A stretch of DNA of 64,000 bases, from assembly GCA_030068145.1 (NCBI GenBank), contig JAPJBO010000302.1, positions 42,501-106,500 on the forward strand, given 5' to 3'. Both the position numbers and the translations under genes were made by a program. The stretch's first letter is position 1, and the number at the start of each line of letters is the position of its first letter. Source of the DNA: Diplonema papillatum (Eukaryota; Euglenozoa; Diplonemea; Diplonemida; Diplonemidae). This document shows positions 20,033 to 31,700 of this stretch, one piece after another. The notes under the pieces are model-generated. The model saw only the letters and a program-made list of their open reading frames with translations. It had not been told where the DNA came from and ran no database searches.

Positions 20033-23000
20033 TCATACGTTGGCGGTGTGGGCGGCCGAGTCGGGCTTGGGCGGCTGTCTGGAGTAGTTCGGGGAGTCTT
20101 CCTCCGACCCGTCGTCGTCGTCGTCGTCCTCGTCGCTGTCGTTGCTGTCGTTGCTGTTCTCGGGCCCGCTGCGCAATTGCGCCCGGGACGACATGAACTG
20201 CACGTCGGTCCAGTCCTTGGGGCCGCCAGCCTCGCCGGCGCGCCCCCTGACGGCCTCGGGGGACGGGGTGCCCCACAGGTCGCCGCCGCCGTGCGGCCCT
20301 GCGTCGGCTTCGCCCGGCAGCAGCGAGACCCGAGACGCGTTGCGGGACCGCAGGCCGCGCTTCGATTTCCGCTTCGTGGGACGCCCGTGCGATGACTTGG
20401 GGCTCGGGAGCTGGAGGCCGAGGGTTACTGGGTTGCAGTCGTCGGGGCCGGCGGGGCCGCGGTATAGGTTGGCCTGGACCTCCTTGTCGGAGGTCGGCCG
20501 GTAGCGCAGCTCGCTCAGCTCCTTCATGAACTCCGACGCGGACACGATCGGGACGATGTTCGCCTGCCGCAGCTGGCCCTCCAGCGCCACGACCTTCCGC
20601 ATCAGCCCGTCGATATCGGTGTGCCGCATCTCGGTTTGAACCGCGGCCGAGACCCCCGGAGGCGGGACCGCACTCGGCCCGTACTTCAGCGACACGAACG
20701 TGCCGGTGGTCCCCGCGGGCACACCGGTCGCCTCGCGGGCCCCGCATTCCAGGCCTTGCAGCCGGTACTCGAACTGGTCGAACAGCTGCTCGAGGAGCAT
20801 CCTCGTGTCCGGCGGCTTGGTCACGGTGTCCAAAATCAGCGCCTTCAGCTCGGCGATGTCGTACTGCGGGTTCTTCAAGCCCACGAGGCTGTCCACCTTC
20901 CACGCATCCAACGGCGGGCCGTCTCCTTTTCCGAAGAGCTGGCTCACCTGCAACGCAATGGTGGATTTTAGAGTGGAAGCTCGCGTGAGAAATCCGGTGT
21001 CTCAAGGGTGGCGGTCACACGAGGGAAGAGTATCGGTGGGTACCTTGTTGTTGATCCGTGGTGGTTTCGGCCAGTATCACACCATACATGCAGTAGGCCC
21101 TCCTCAGTACGGTGCCGTAGTAGGTGACAGCCTGTCTTCTTGGTACCGCACGACCCCTCTGGATCCCCCTGCACGCAACACCGGTGGAGTCCAGCCTCAA
21201 ACAGCTGTAGCTGGAGCTGCAGCTGAAGGTTCATTTCACAAGCTTCTAAGGAGGCCTGACTCCACCACCATGCACCCTTTCCTCCCTTTTGAAGCCGCCG
21301 AATGCCCCATTGCTTTCGCTCTCTCAGAATACATTATTACCGTGCTATCGCCGCAGCGATCCCCCTGTTGTGGACAAGACACCCTGGGTTTCCTCGGATC
21401 TCGCAAGAAGATGGGAAACGGTGAAGCTCACCGGCCCACTGGACTGCATCTGCCTCTGCTCTTATGATGGCGACCACCCGAGAAAAGCTTCCCGTCTTTT
21501 TTCGTGTATGTTTAGTACTAACAACATCTTGCGGGTTGCCCTTCAATGTATTGTGCAGGCTAAAAAGACGTAGGCAGCGTGGTTTGGTGGTTGATCAGAA
21601 TTCCTTACCTGAATATACACAGGGTAAATACAAGTGGGAAAACGATCAACCGGCACGCACAAACAAAACGAAGCGCCTGTTTTTTTTTTTTTTTTCGTTG
21701 TCTCTCACTGTCCTCTTCGAAAGCCCGAAAATAGGAAACGAAATATACCTTGTGCCTGAGAACGGCCATGGTCTCTCCGCAATCGTGCTGGATAGCCTTG
21801 CAGAGGCTGATGACACCTTTCTCAGTGACCGGAGGGCCTTCGCACGGCCGCTGCCGTGGGTCGATGCCGCACAGGCGGAGGATGGGACGAATCGCGTGGT
21901 CAACACGAAGAAGCTCCATAGAGATCTTCGGGGGTACATATGCGCCTGTGTGCGGTGACTGGTATGCTGTACCAAGGCAATCAAAAGAAAGGGGCGATTT
22001 GGTTTGTTTGCGCGTGCCTCGATTGATATTACCCTGAGTATTTTGAAGTCAGCAAATCGGACCAACCACCAAAAACAGGTTGGGTCTACGTCTCTTTAGG
22101 CTGCACAATATTCGCTGCCCGAACTACCCTGAGCCCAAATCCTGGACGTGGTTTCAGGTGGCAAATTGGCAAAAGATCATGATCAGAAGGTCCTGCTTGG
22201 GCGGTCCGGGTTCTTCACATTGCTAACGAGGCTAAAATAATGAAAAGCGGAGTGAGTAACCGCGTACCGCCGTCGGCGACTTCCGCGTTGCCGAACAGGA
22301 TGACGTCCTTCTTGCTCGAGAGTGCGGCGAGGAGCTGCGTGAACTGTGTGGCGCCCTGCCGCGCGGCTCCGACACCCTCCTTTTTCTCACGGATCACGAT
22401 CGTCTTGCACTCCTTCATCTTCTTCCGCAGCGACAGGCAGTGCCCGTGGACTTCGCGCTTGAGCCGGGCGAGCACCTTCCCTACGACTGACCGGGCGTCC
22501 GACGAGACCGATGTCGAATCGGCGGCCTCGCCGCCTCCGGCCTGCTTCTCCTCCATCAGGATCCGCAGCCGCTTGTGCAGGTTGCTAATGTGCTGCTGCA
22601 TGCGCGCGGTCTCCACCGACGACAGCAGCAGCTTCCCCTTCATCTCCGATGCGTTGTAGTCGGCCGGCATGCCCCGGTCGTACTTCACCTGCGGCTCGTT
22701 CATCCCCAACGTCCTCGTCCGCGCGGGCATGTCCATCTCCATCGACGGCACGTAACCTGTAGGGCAAATGGTTCGACTACCGCAGAAACACGTGAGACTC
22801 CGAAGGAAGGGAGGAAATATAGAGGTACAGGGGAAAATACAATACAAACACAATCGGTTTTGTTCAGGACGTATGACCTGGTGTGTTTGTGTGATTTGTC
22901 GTGTCGGGGTAGACCCGCATGACCTCACGTCCGTCCAACACGGTAGCACTTGGGATCCCTTCGGTTTTTTGTCTGGCAGTTATTGTCGAGCATTTCCTTC

Positions 23001-26000
23001 TAATGCTGGCGCTTATGTAAAACAAAAGGGGTCGCAGTGGGAGATGAACCCTTGAGGGAGTCTGCCCCCCCGTATTCTTTTTCAGCGTTTATGTTTTTGG
23101 AGGGGTGGTGCAATACCAGTGATGTTCATTTCCCGGAGATCTTCAATCTTCAGCTTCAGCAAGCGAACGCGGGCTTCCTCGCGCTTGAGAACGAGCATGA
23201 GCTGCTTGTTCTTCTTTTCGAACAAAGCTTTCCACGTCTTGTCTTTGGAACTCAGTCCTTGAATCATCACATCGAAGGCCTGCAGACGTCTTAGTGTAAA
23301 CGGGATAATGGCCCGCAGCGTCCCTGAGCGTTTTGTCTTATTTCAGAGAGAGTAGCTTCATACCCGATATTATCCCCGATACAACCCGGGCTTTAGCTAC
23401 CCGTTTTGCCAGTTTCAGAAACCGGGGTTTTCCGGTTTGAGAATTTTCGGGAGGAAGGGGGGGAAATCTTAGTTTAATGTTTAGGCAGGACACTGCCTCT
23501 CATGCATGTTTGATGCTAGCATCATCAAGTCTTCTTCGAAGAAAGTGTAAATTAGAAGAGGGGAAAGGGAAAAGGGGTATGAAACCTTGAGGGACTAGCC
23601 CTCTTTTTTCTTTTTCACCGCGGTGTTGTGTGCACCTCGTTCTTCGACTCTTGTTTCGCTCGTGAACGCAGACCAATCCAGAGTTAGAGGTCATCAGTGG
23701 GTCCTTTGGACCTTTCCATCACTGTACTTGTTTGCTATCGGCCTCCGAGATATTTAGCCTTAGCAGAGGGATACCTGCCAATTAGCTCAGCATTCCCAAA
23801 CTGAGCGACTCGTGCTAGCAAGGAGTTAACCAACATGGCTCGTCGAGGAAATACGGGACTCTCACCCTCTGTGAATACCCCATTCCAGGAGACTTACCTC
23901 GACGCCAGTTGTGTCCCCAAGCAGCTTGCGCCACATGGGGACTTTCGGTCCTGTTCCGGTGCTATCACAACTTTCTGGTTTCATTGTTCGTCGCATCCTT
24001 CCTTCGCCAAGTAAAAAAGGGGGGTCGGGTTGGTTGTGGGGGGAAAATCTTAGTTTAATGTTTAGGGACACTGCCTGAACATTAAACTAATGTTTAGGGA
24101 CACTGCCTGAACATTAAACTAAGATTTTCCGGGGGGGGAAACGTGTGTGCGCTGACGACGCCGGCGGACTACGTGCAGATGGAAGAGATCGGATGGTTCG
24201 TTCGGCGCCAGGAACAGCCGACTACGAGGGCGACTAAAAGCGCCGCCGAGCAGCACTGGCCCTAAGACGCTGAAGTGACTCCGGAAGGTTAGCGGTGGGG
24301 CGGACCTGCTGCGCGGCCAGGCGCGCGGTCTTGCACGACGACACAGCAGATATTTGTGGCTAAGAGGGTTGCGAAGGAAAGGCCACCTCACACCATACCC
24401 TAACAATGTGCGATGCAGCGCATCTACTATGGTTCCGCCAGGAAGCAGATCTCAGGCCCGAATTCGGGGGGATAGGGAGCCCACCAGGATAAAGAGGTTC
24501 TGAACGCCTTCACGAAGGGGAGCCGGCAGAGTGTTGCCCTGCGAGTGCGCTGCCAGCTACCGGCAGACTAATGTGCAGAATGGGCAACCTGGGCTCTGCA
24601 CGCGGTCGGAAGGTTGGTCCTGGATAGAGACGCGGCCACAAAACCGTGCTGGGCAACAACGAGGAACACACTGGTAGGTGAGCAGCGACACCTCCCGAAA
24701 GTGAGCCAAGGGCGAAGGACGTATCTGCGGCTGCTGCGGCAGTTGCCCGGTGGCAACCCCACACGCAGAACGCGGGGAAGGGGACCAACCACATTGAAGC
24801 CCCTTCCCGACCGTAGCATCCGAGGAAGGTGCAAACATGGAGGGTGCTACGGTGCCCATGCACGGTCTTGGACGCGTGCCTCGTGCAGGGCGGGTGCTTT
24901 GTGATCCTGGTGCAACCCGGAGAGACCGGCGTCGAGTTTCGGCTTACAGCCGGTTCCCTCGGCCGGCAACCCTAAGGGAGAGGGAGCGCCAGACACAATC
25001 CATCTTAAAAAGGACACACACAAAACCGTGCAGTGCATGCATGTGCGAAAAGCATACCGACTTTCCCGGCACTGAGCGCGATTGCCGGGTGCTCGTCTGC
25101 GATGATCTCGTCGGCAAGATTCGCTTGTTTGTCGCTGGGTTCCGCTTTGGACGAGGGCAGGTGGTCCCAAATGAGCGACCCGACATCGAACAGGGCATCT
25201 CTTATCTCGTGGCCCGCCTGTACGACAGCAGAGTCACTGCCCTCGCCTTCAGCCTCTCTTTCGTGTCCACTGACGTTCGATTCGACGTCCGAACCTGTGA
25301 ATAAACAGACATGTGGGTAATGGGAAAGCTTAGTTCAGTATTTGAGTGGAATCTTGCTCTCATGGATTGGTTGATGCTGGCATCAAGTCTTCTCCGTAGT
25401 ACGTAAATACCACATACTGCGTAGGTGTGTATACTAGCTACCATATCCTCTCAGTGACTTCACAGGTCGAGATCCATGACATCACGAGCTCGTGGATGCA
25501 ATCCTCAGGTCGTCGTGGACCATATGAGGTGTGGTATCTACCATATACCACTACGTAGTACCACCACGTAGTAGTACCACCACGTAGTAGTACCACAGGT
25601 ATTACAGTGTACTCTGTAGGTAGTATACTACCCCGACATCCTGCTGCCGCGGACCTCGGATGAGTACTCATCCACCTCGAGGTGTGGGTCTACACCCACC
25701 TCAGCATGCTCCTGATGAGGAGATATCTACCCCGTAGAATACCACCCCACATACATAGCACCCTCTAAGGGCTATAGAGGTGGCATGGCGGTATATACGG
25801 TGGTATGTAGATACCACATGCTGCGTAGGTGTGTATAATAGCTACCAGTATCCTCTCAGGATGACCTCGAGGTACTCGTCACGAGCTAGCTACAACAGTT
25901 GCATTTTGTTCGTGCGATTTGAGCTGCACGCGTTCAGGTCAAACCGCCGCCAACGTTCCTTTCGAAAGTTAAAGTTCGCTTGAGAGTCGGTAGGGATTTT

Positions 26001-26422
26001 AAAGTCCGCAGCTGTAACAAGTATGCGTCTATAAGGAGGTAGTTACTGGTTAGTCGACGTTCGTGTGCCTGTGCGTGCTGGGTGATCGTTTTCCCACTTG
26101 TAGTATATTCAGGTTAGGATTTCTGATCCAACCACCAAAACACGCTGCCTACGTCTTTTTAGCTTGCAGAATACATTGAAGGGCAACCCGCAAGATTGTT
26201 AGTACGAAAAGAAGGAGACAAAGGGGACAGGTGCAATAGCATACCATCTTCCTCAAGTATTCTCGAGCCGGTCGGCTCGCCATCGCCGTCTTCGAACTCC
26301 AGCACGCCCCGACGCACGGCCTCGAGGAAGAAAGCATTACCGGGGTCGGGAGGTCCGGGGTCAAGGTTCAGCAACAAGTCGTCTTCCTCCGCCAGTTCCG
26401 CCGGCTCGCCTCCGGCCGCCAT
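20033..26422 (-). CDS. multi-exon coiled-coil protein of unknown function
   Basis: The family is not recognised. Exons inferred from phase-matched GT-AG ends are 26422-26245, 25294-25062 (or 25058), 23279-23117, 22756-22268, 21945-21749 and 20947-20033, giving ~725 residues. Junctions 1-2, 3-4, 4-5 (phase 1) and 5-6 (phase 0) agree. Junction 2-3 needs the weak donor AAA|GTCGGT, or an unseen exon, because the better donor (GTATGC at 25057) is phase 1. The start is the ATG at 26422 (MAAGGEPAELAEEDD). Exons 1-2 are acidic. Exon 3 (WKALFEKKNKQLMLVLKREE) and exon 4 are helical and charged, typical of coiled coil. Exon 5 (RPILRLCGIDPRQRP) and the start of exon 6 look globular. Exon 6 ends in a basic patch (GRPTKRKSKRGLRSR) and an acidic run (DSDEDDDDDDGSEED). 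No signal or membrane segment is seen. A cytoskeletal or nuclear role is only a guess. Introns 1, 3, 4 and 5 contain dispersed repeats. Confidence 0.7.
21511..21650 (+). repeat. dispersed repeat family R4, copy in intron 5
   Basis: It reads 'tttagtactaacaacatctt', 'gcgggttgcccttcaatg', 'aaaaagacgtaggcagcg' and 'acaagtgggaaaacgatcaa'. Other copies lie at 26081-26205 and 61247-61380, both on the minus strand, with a fragment near 22045-22110. Confidence 0.8.
22121..22225 (+). repeat. dispersed repeat family R5, copy 1 (in intron 4)
   Basis: About 105 bp, starting 'gaactaccctgagcccaaat', are nearly identical to 30826-30932. The shared sequence includes 'gatcatgatcagaaggtcct'. Confidence 0.85.
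22793..23021 (+). repeat. dispersed repeat family R1, copy D (in intron 3)
   Basis: It starts 'gagactccgaaggaagg' and ends 'ggcgcttatgtaaaac', with an internal deletion relative to copies B and C. It lies wholly inside intron 3 (23116-22757) of the coiled-coil gene. Confidence 0.85.
23456..23545 (+). repeat. R3 copy
   Basis: It reads 'ggggggaaatcttagtttaa', 'ggcaggacactgcctctc' and 'gatgctagcatcatcaagtc'. It lies in the second intron region of the coiled-coil gene. Confidence 0.75.
24042..24130. repeat. palindromic hairpin built from R3 ends
   Basis: The outer 21-bp arms 24042-24062 and 24110-24130 are perfect inverted repeats ('ggaaaatcttagtttaatg'+'tt'). Between them the unit 'gtttagggacactgcctg' occurs twice, and 'aacattaaactaatgtt' forms an inner palindrome. 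G-rich runs flank both ends. Confidence 0.9.
24690..25020 (+). repeat. arm 1 of an inverted duplication
   Basis: About 330 bp, from 'gccaagggcgaaggacgtat' through 'ccgaccgtagcatccgagga' to 'atccatcttaaaaaggac', recur in inverse orientation at 26815-27165. It lies in intron 2 of the coiled-coil gene. Minus-strand frames here (Cys/Arg/Ser-rich) resemble no family. Confidence 0.85.
25321..25870. repeat. R3 copy plus palindrome-rich 'taccaccacgtagtag' repeats
   Basis: 25321-25398 is an R3 copy. 25406-25445 ('ccacatactgcgtaggtgtg') is repeated with changes at about 25810-25862. Between them 'taccaccacgtagtag' occurs in tandem near 25555-25595, and each unit is close to self-complementary. It lies in intron 1 of the coiled-coil gene. 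Confidence 0.7.
26081..26205 (-). repeat. R4 copy, intron 1 of the coiled-coil gene
   Basis: On the minus strand it starts 'cgtactaacaatcttgcggg' about 40 bp after the exon 1 donor at 26245. It ends near 'acttgtgggaaaacgatc'-like sequence. The orientation is the same as the host gene. Confidence 0.8.
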
Positions 26423-26814
26423 CAATACGCCAGTCAGCGGCGCAAAAACGCTGGTCCGCGGGTCGGGGCAGAGCGATGGCGGATGGGTGCTCACCGCGTT
26501 TTCCCCGGCGGGCGAACGTTGAGCACGTCAAAATGGGAAGACGCAGCGATTCGTTCCCCCGCAAAGCACGACCACGGCGCCGGAACCCTCGGCGCTGGGC
26601 TCAATAGAGGGTGTTCGGAGGGTGCTTTCGCTGTTCGGCGGCAGTGGAGGACCCGGGTTTCGTGAACATTCGCACCGCCCCTCCCCCGGTATTGCTACCT
26701 TGTCCGCCGCGCCCACCCGTTGCCCTCCCCCTTTACCGGGGTTTCCTTTCCTTCCCCGTGCGGGCCGAGAGTGCCTGCGTGGAAAGCTTTTTTTAACTGG
26801 CTCACCCCAGTGTG

Positions 26815-27165
26815 TTTGTGGTCCTTTTTAAGATGGATTGACTGCGCTCTCTCTCCCTTAAGGTTGCCGCCCGAGGGAACCGGCTGTGAGCCGAAACTCG
26901 GCGCCGGTCTCTCCGGACTGCACCAGGAGAGAACTTCGCGGCGGATCACAAAGCACCCGCCCTGCACGAGGCACGCGCCCAAGACTCGTGCACGGCTATC
27001 GTAGCACCCTCCATGTTCGCACCTTCCTCGGATGCTACGGTCGGGAAGGGGCTTCAAAATAGTTGAGAAAACACGTTCCCCTTCCCCGCGTTCTGCGTGT
27101 GGGTTACCACCGGGCAACTGCCGCAGCAGCCGCAGATACGTCCTTCGCCCTTGGCTCGCTTAACT
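26815..27165 (-). repeat. arm 2 of the inverted duplication
   Basis: This is the inverse counterpart of 24690-25020, with a ~40-bp unrelated or diverged stretch near 27055-27090. It lies upstream of exon 1 of the coiled-coil gene, so the two arms bracket exons 1 and 2 of that gene. Confidence 0.85.
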
Positions 27166-28773
27166 GGCTCACCCAGTGCGCGCGCGATGAGCCGGCTCAC
27201 CGGCTGATTCAATTTCGAGCCCTTTTCTTACCGGCAGACTCGCACAAAATCAGTCGATTTGCAACAGTGTAAGCTTTTGGCTATGCCACCCATGGAGCGG
27301 AATCAGCTTGGTGCGCCGACAAGATGCGTCCGTTGTGTACGGCAACCACGGCCGGGTCGAATCCTCTGCTTACGACGAGCCGAAGCGGGAGAGCTACTAC
27401 GCTTCGCCGCGCATTCGCATTCCCGAGTACATCGCCCCTGAAGGATTCGACGTCTGATTGCACAATGCGAGCTTTCTCGGTCGCAGTGGAGCTCTTCTCC
27501 AGAATCGATGCAGAATTTAGGTATCTGCGGTCCCCGCTTGTTTGTAGACTTCGAACGAGGAGAATGTTGTGTCCCTCGTATACGACAGCTGCAGCCTTAT
27601 CGAATCCTCTGCTTTTCGAAGCGGGAGAGCTACTGCGCATTTTCATTTCCGAGTACATCGCCCCGGTTCGCGTCGTCGCACGTGTGGGACCCAACGGACG
27701 AGGCGCAGCTGCGGCAGCAGGCGACTAAGAACCTTCTGATCGGCAGACCTTCCAAAAATCGTAGCCGGCTGATTATCAGCCGGTCAGTTTTTCAAGAATT
27801 TCTTTTCGGCTGAAATCAGCCGCTTTTTTTTCCGAAGCGCGAACACTGGGCTCACCTGCGGGCTTGTCCTTCAGCATTGCGTACTGTAAAGTGCAAGTGC
27901 CATCAATCACAGCAGGCGAGCACTAGTGTCGCTGTATGACCTTCAGCAGACAAACGCCAAACTCCAAGGCACGCCACCACGCCTTGGCGAAATCGATATC
28001 AACCAGGCTTGTAGGTCCGTTGCTGTGGGGTACTGGGTACAAAGGGTGTGGGCCTCCACCGTCAGGTGGGCCAACTGAATTCGGGGCGGCTCCCAGGGAA
28101 GGAAAGGGACGGGGGGTAGTCGCGCCTCAGCAGTCCCAGGGCCTCTGCCCACCCACCTGTGTGTGTTCTCGTGGTCATCGCTACCGCGCTTGACCTTTCC
28201 CGAGAAGACACCAAAACAAAATCGAAGGGTGTGGCACGTGACCGCGGAAGCGGAAGCTGCGCCGGGAACTGAGGCAACGAGGTTCCCCGCGTAGGGGTCC
28301 GCCGGGGTACCGACTGCGCCGTTCTCCGAAGAATCACTTGAAAAAGCGGTTGGACGAGGGAAGAAAGATGCTTCGCAGTAAGCGAGCTGACAGAGTCGAC
28401 AGAGACAGAGAGAGAGTGAGAGTGGGTGGTCAGAAACGGAAAGGGGACAGAAGGATTGAAGCGGAGCAGGTGGGAAGAAGTGCGTAGTTTTGTTACCGGG
28501 CAAATTTCGCTTGCCTAGGTGACGTGTGTAGTTGTCACCCCCCAGATTGCAAAAGTCGCCGAGGGGTGACAATTTCAAACGTAGGGGCGACAAGTACACA
28601 CGTCGCCGTGTATACACAGTGAAGAGACAGTCTTTTCTTATCCCACGGTGACGTTTGAAACGTTTTGCCACCCAACATTTGGAATTGTCACCTCCCTCCA
28701 GGGGTTACAATTCCGAACATCATTTGGGGGCGACAATACACACGCCACCCTCGGCATATCCAAGAAGCCAAAT
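27166..28773. other. intergenic upstream of the coiled-coil gene
   Basis: A direct duplication is visible: about 27350-27470 ('aatcctctgcttacgac...gagtacatcgcccctgaa') and 27600-27665 ('aatcctctgcttttcgaag...gagtacatcgccccggtt'). Hairpins of 'ggctgattatcagccgg' type lie at 27765-27820. A partial copy of the 4751 unit is at 27880-27935. Around 28510-28700, 'gacaatttcaaacgt' and 'acgtttgaaacgt' form inverted pairs. The 242-residue minus-strand frame over 27943-28671 has no recognisable domain. Confidence 0.45.
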
Positions 28774-28855
28774 CCGTTTCGCTTATATCCAATGAGCCCA
28801 ATATCGTTTCGCTTATATTCGATGAGCCGAACTTCGTTTCGCTTATCCAAAAGTC
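28774..28855 (+). repeat. short tandem repeat, ~30-bp unit, three copies
   Basis: The unit 'gtttcgcttatatccaatga'+'gcc' occurs at about 28777, 28807 and 28837 with small changes. Confidence 0.8.
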
Positions 28856-29482
28856 AAACACCTGTTCTAAACGCTAATACAAGCGAAACAAGAAATTGAC
28901 TTTTGGGTAGAAGCAAATATTTCTCTTTTTGTGTTATTCTAAGAAGGAAAGGGATGGCGGTCAGCAACCTTTGATACACAATACGTAAAGAATTCCCTTT
29001 CGGCAATCCTTACGAGCGAGCCCGTCAGGTGCAACAGGAGGCAGTTGCGCCTGCTGGCCGGCTGGTTGACTTGGAAGCCTTCTTCGTCACTTGGACCTAA
29101 GATGGTCTATTGGAGATCCGCTTCTCCAGCCCAGATCTACAAATAAGCCAGATGTAGCGGGCCTCTTGCTGCATACATCCCTCGCGCGCCAACTGGAGAT
29201 TCGTCGGCCTCGATGCGACGGTCTGGCCCACCGAGGTGGCAAGAATTAAAAGGGTTTCGCGGTCGGGTCGGCATCTCGACCCCTCGTCACCTCGTGTTTT
29301 CTTTCAGAGAGGGATGCAATGAAAAGGCGGCGAGAGGAGCCGCCGTGAATTCCACGCCGCCGCACGACCCCCTCGTGGCAGCTTCGGCTCTCTTACCGTC
29401 TTGCACGGATGAACCCGTTGACCGTGGTGCAACGTGGTGGTGCGTACCGCCTTGGCCCTGGTCTGTCCCAAGCAGGCGAGCA

Positions 29483-29655
29483 GTGGTCGACTTCTTTCGT
29501 TCAGGTCGGTCAGCGCGAAAGCGTGCTCCTGAGGCACTGGCACATGATTAGAGCGCGAGGTCATCATTTTTATCACCAACCAGATTGCCTTAATATCCGG
29601 TTTATCACATGTCAATCGCGGGCAACCTTTTTATGCTAAGTCAGCACAAACCGCA
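29483..29655 (+). repeat. dispersed repeat family R7, copy 1
   Basis: It reads 'gtggtcgacttctttcgttc', 'gtgctcctgaggcactggca', 'ggtttatcacatgt' and 'atgctaagtcagcacaaacc'. The copy at 38911-39058 lacks ~25 bp around 29555-29580. Confidence 0.85.
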
Positions 29656-30825
29656 GTCTGGACCAGCTGGCCATTTTCTGAAGAAAGCCTAAATTATCAG
29701 GTATTAAAAAGACTCCGCTCATATAACGTTATCTAACAACAAGATTACACCAGAACTGCACCCTAAATTGACCACGTGCCGTCAGAGCAACATGCCGTCA
29801 GGCAATGCAAGAGTCCGGATGTCAGCCCAGCAAAGCGGTACAGAGAGAAACGGACACTCATTCTAACCGGATTGACTCGCTCGATAATGATGAGCGAGTC
29901 AATCGCGTTCCAATCGGGAGATGAACCGCAGCCTGATACGCAATACTCTTGGACAATGTTGTCTTACGACATGAAAGCTGGTGAAGCGGCTTCCCGCCCG
30001 AATTATGCTTTGCCGTGGAAGTTCGGATGACGCGGGCCTCCACCCAAGTCTTTTCTTTTGGTGTGAAAGAAGCTGCACATCATCAAGAAGTCCTACAGCT
30101 GCTCGCATCGTGACTTTTTTCTTTCTGGATGGATTGCAGTGCGCCACCTGTGCGTCACCCAAATACGTTCAGGCTCAAGACCCCCGGGGACAACATTGCT
30201 TTCGAGGGGGGCTCATCTCATGCTCGGCTTCCATGCCCACAACACACGGATCCGCACATCATCGCGCAATCATTTTTCAAGACTCACGGTGCATGCGGCG
30301 TTGTGCAACATACACACACCCAAAGAGGCGCGGTCGAAGTGGAGTCCGTGAAGGGAGGCACCGCGTTAAGCGGTTAAACACCAAGGCGATCGGTTTGGGT
30401 GTTTTTGGTAGTTTTTCTGAACGGATACTAGATGGCTTCGACGAGCGACTTGTGGCAAGCGGATTGTTAGAGGAAAACGGCCTTGCAATCCCTTACTTCA
30501 TCTCACGAATCTGGGTGATGGAAGCGCGGGGGGTGGATCTTCGGGTACGGCAATTTATTTTCCAACCAACTCCTGCATTCACGAGCGCATCACCGAACGA
30601 GGCTGCCAACATTCCCCCCCTGCAGGACCTTTTGCATACCTTTCAAATTACAACCATGAAATCGCGGTAAAATCGACGGGGTAATAACCTTTGTACAAGT
30701 GTTAGTTCTCGTCGGAATAGTATTAATCTTCTAAGATCTTCGATCTTATACGACAAAAAAAAGCAAAACCCGTACACCGCGAGAGTAGGAGAAAAAAGAA
30801 AGGGAAACTAGAGTTTTCGCTGACC

Positions 30826-30932
30826 GGACTACCCTGAGCCCAAATCCTGGACGTGGTTTCAGGTGGCAAATTTGGCAAATGATCATGATCAGAAGGTCCT
30901 ACTTGGGCGGTTCTGTTTTCTCACACATTGCA
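30826..30932 (+). repeat. dispersed repeat family R5, copy 2
   Basis: About 105 bp are nearly identical to 22121-22225, followed by an A-rich stretch ('gctaaaaaaaaaaaaaaa'). Confidence 0.85.
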
Positions 30933-31700
30933 TGTGGCTAAAAAAAAAAAAAAAACGAATCGGAAAAAAAAAAAGGAGAGAAGAAAACGGACGGAAAACG
31001 GAAACCCCTGATCTGGACAACGTGATCATCCGCCTGCGAACAGCGTTCTGATTTATCGTTGTTTGCGGGCACCTCTGCCGAGGTGAACAAGCGCCAGCCA
31101 CGTGCTTTTCTCTGCGACGTAGCTATGAATAGACACTCTGTAGTTATAAGACTAGCAAGTGCCTAGTCACATGACTATCGCTACTCACCTGACCTTTTTT
31201 AGTCATGAGTCTAGACATGGCTTCATCGTTTTTTTTTTTTTTTTTTCTTTTTTTTTTTTTCCTTTTTGACAGGGCATTAGCTTGGTCTCCGGCACATTTT
31301 CCCAACTTGGACTGCTAACGGTTTTTTTGCGTCCTTACACAGGAATGGGCTCAACACAGCGCGACGCGACGTATCTTCACGACAATGCTGAGCCCTGAGT
31401 GCCTCGGATTGCACGCTGGCCACCTCTGGTGGGGGCCTGAGTGATGGTGTAGTGCCATTTTTTTCTCTTCTTTTTCCCCGCCGGCTTTTCCAAATTTGGA
31501 CAGTCCAAATGTGGATATAGAAGCTAATCCCCTGCTTTTGAAGGTCAAGGCTTACGCTGAACACAAGCCCGTAGAGAACGTCAGCTACAAGATGCATTGA
31601 CCGAGCCAGTTGACTGAGCCGGTCCCCCCTAGACTGCACCCCGGACTCTCACTCCGGATTGCGGGAGTAGTTTGCCGTCGTTTGTGCGGTCGGCCTCACT

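Noticed and set aside
24510..24863. Overlapping Cys/Arg/Ser-rich frames in three frames
   Set aside because: They lie over an inverted duplicate, all three frames are open, and none has a family match.
27943..28671. 242-codon minus-strand frame
   Set aside because: No domain and uneven composition, with Leu/Cys/Ser runs from a GA/CT tract. A small real exon inside it cannot be excluded but is not supported.
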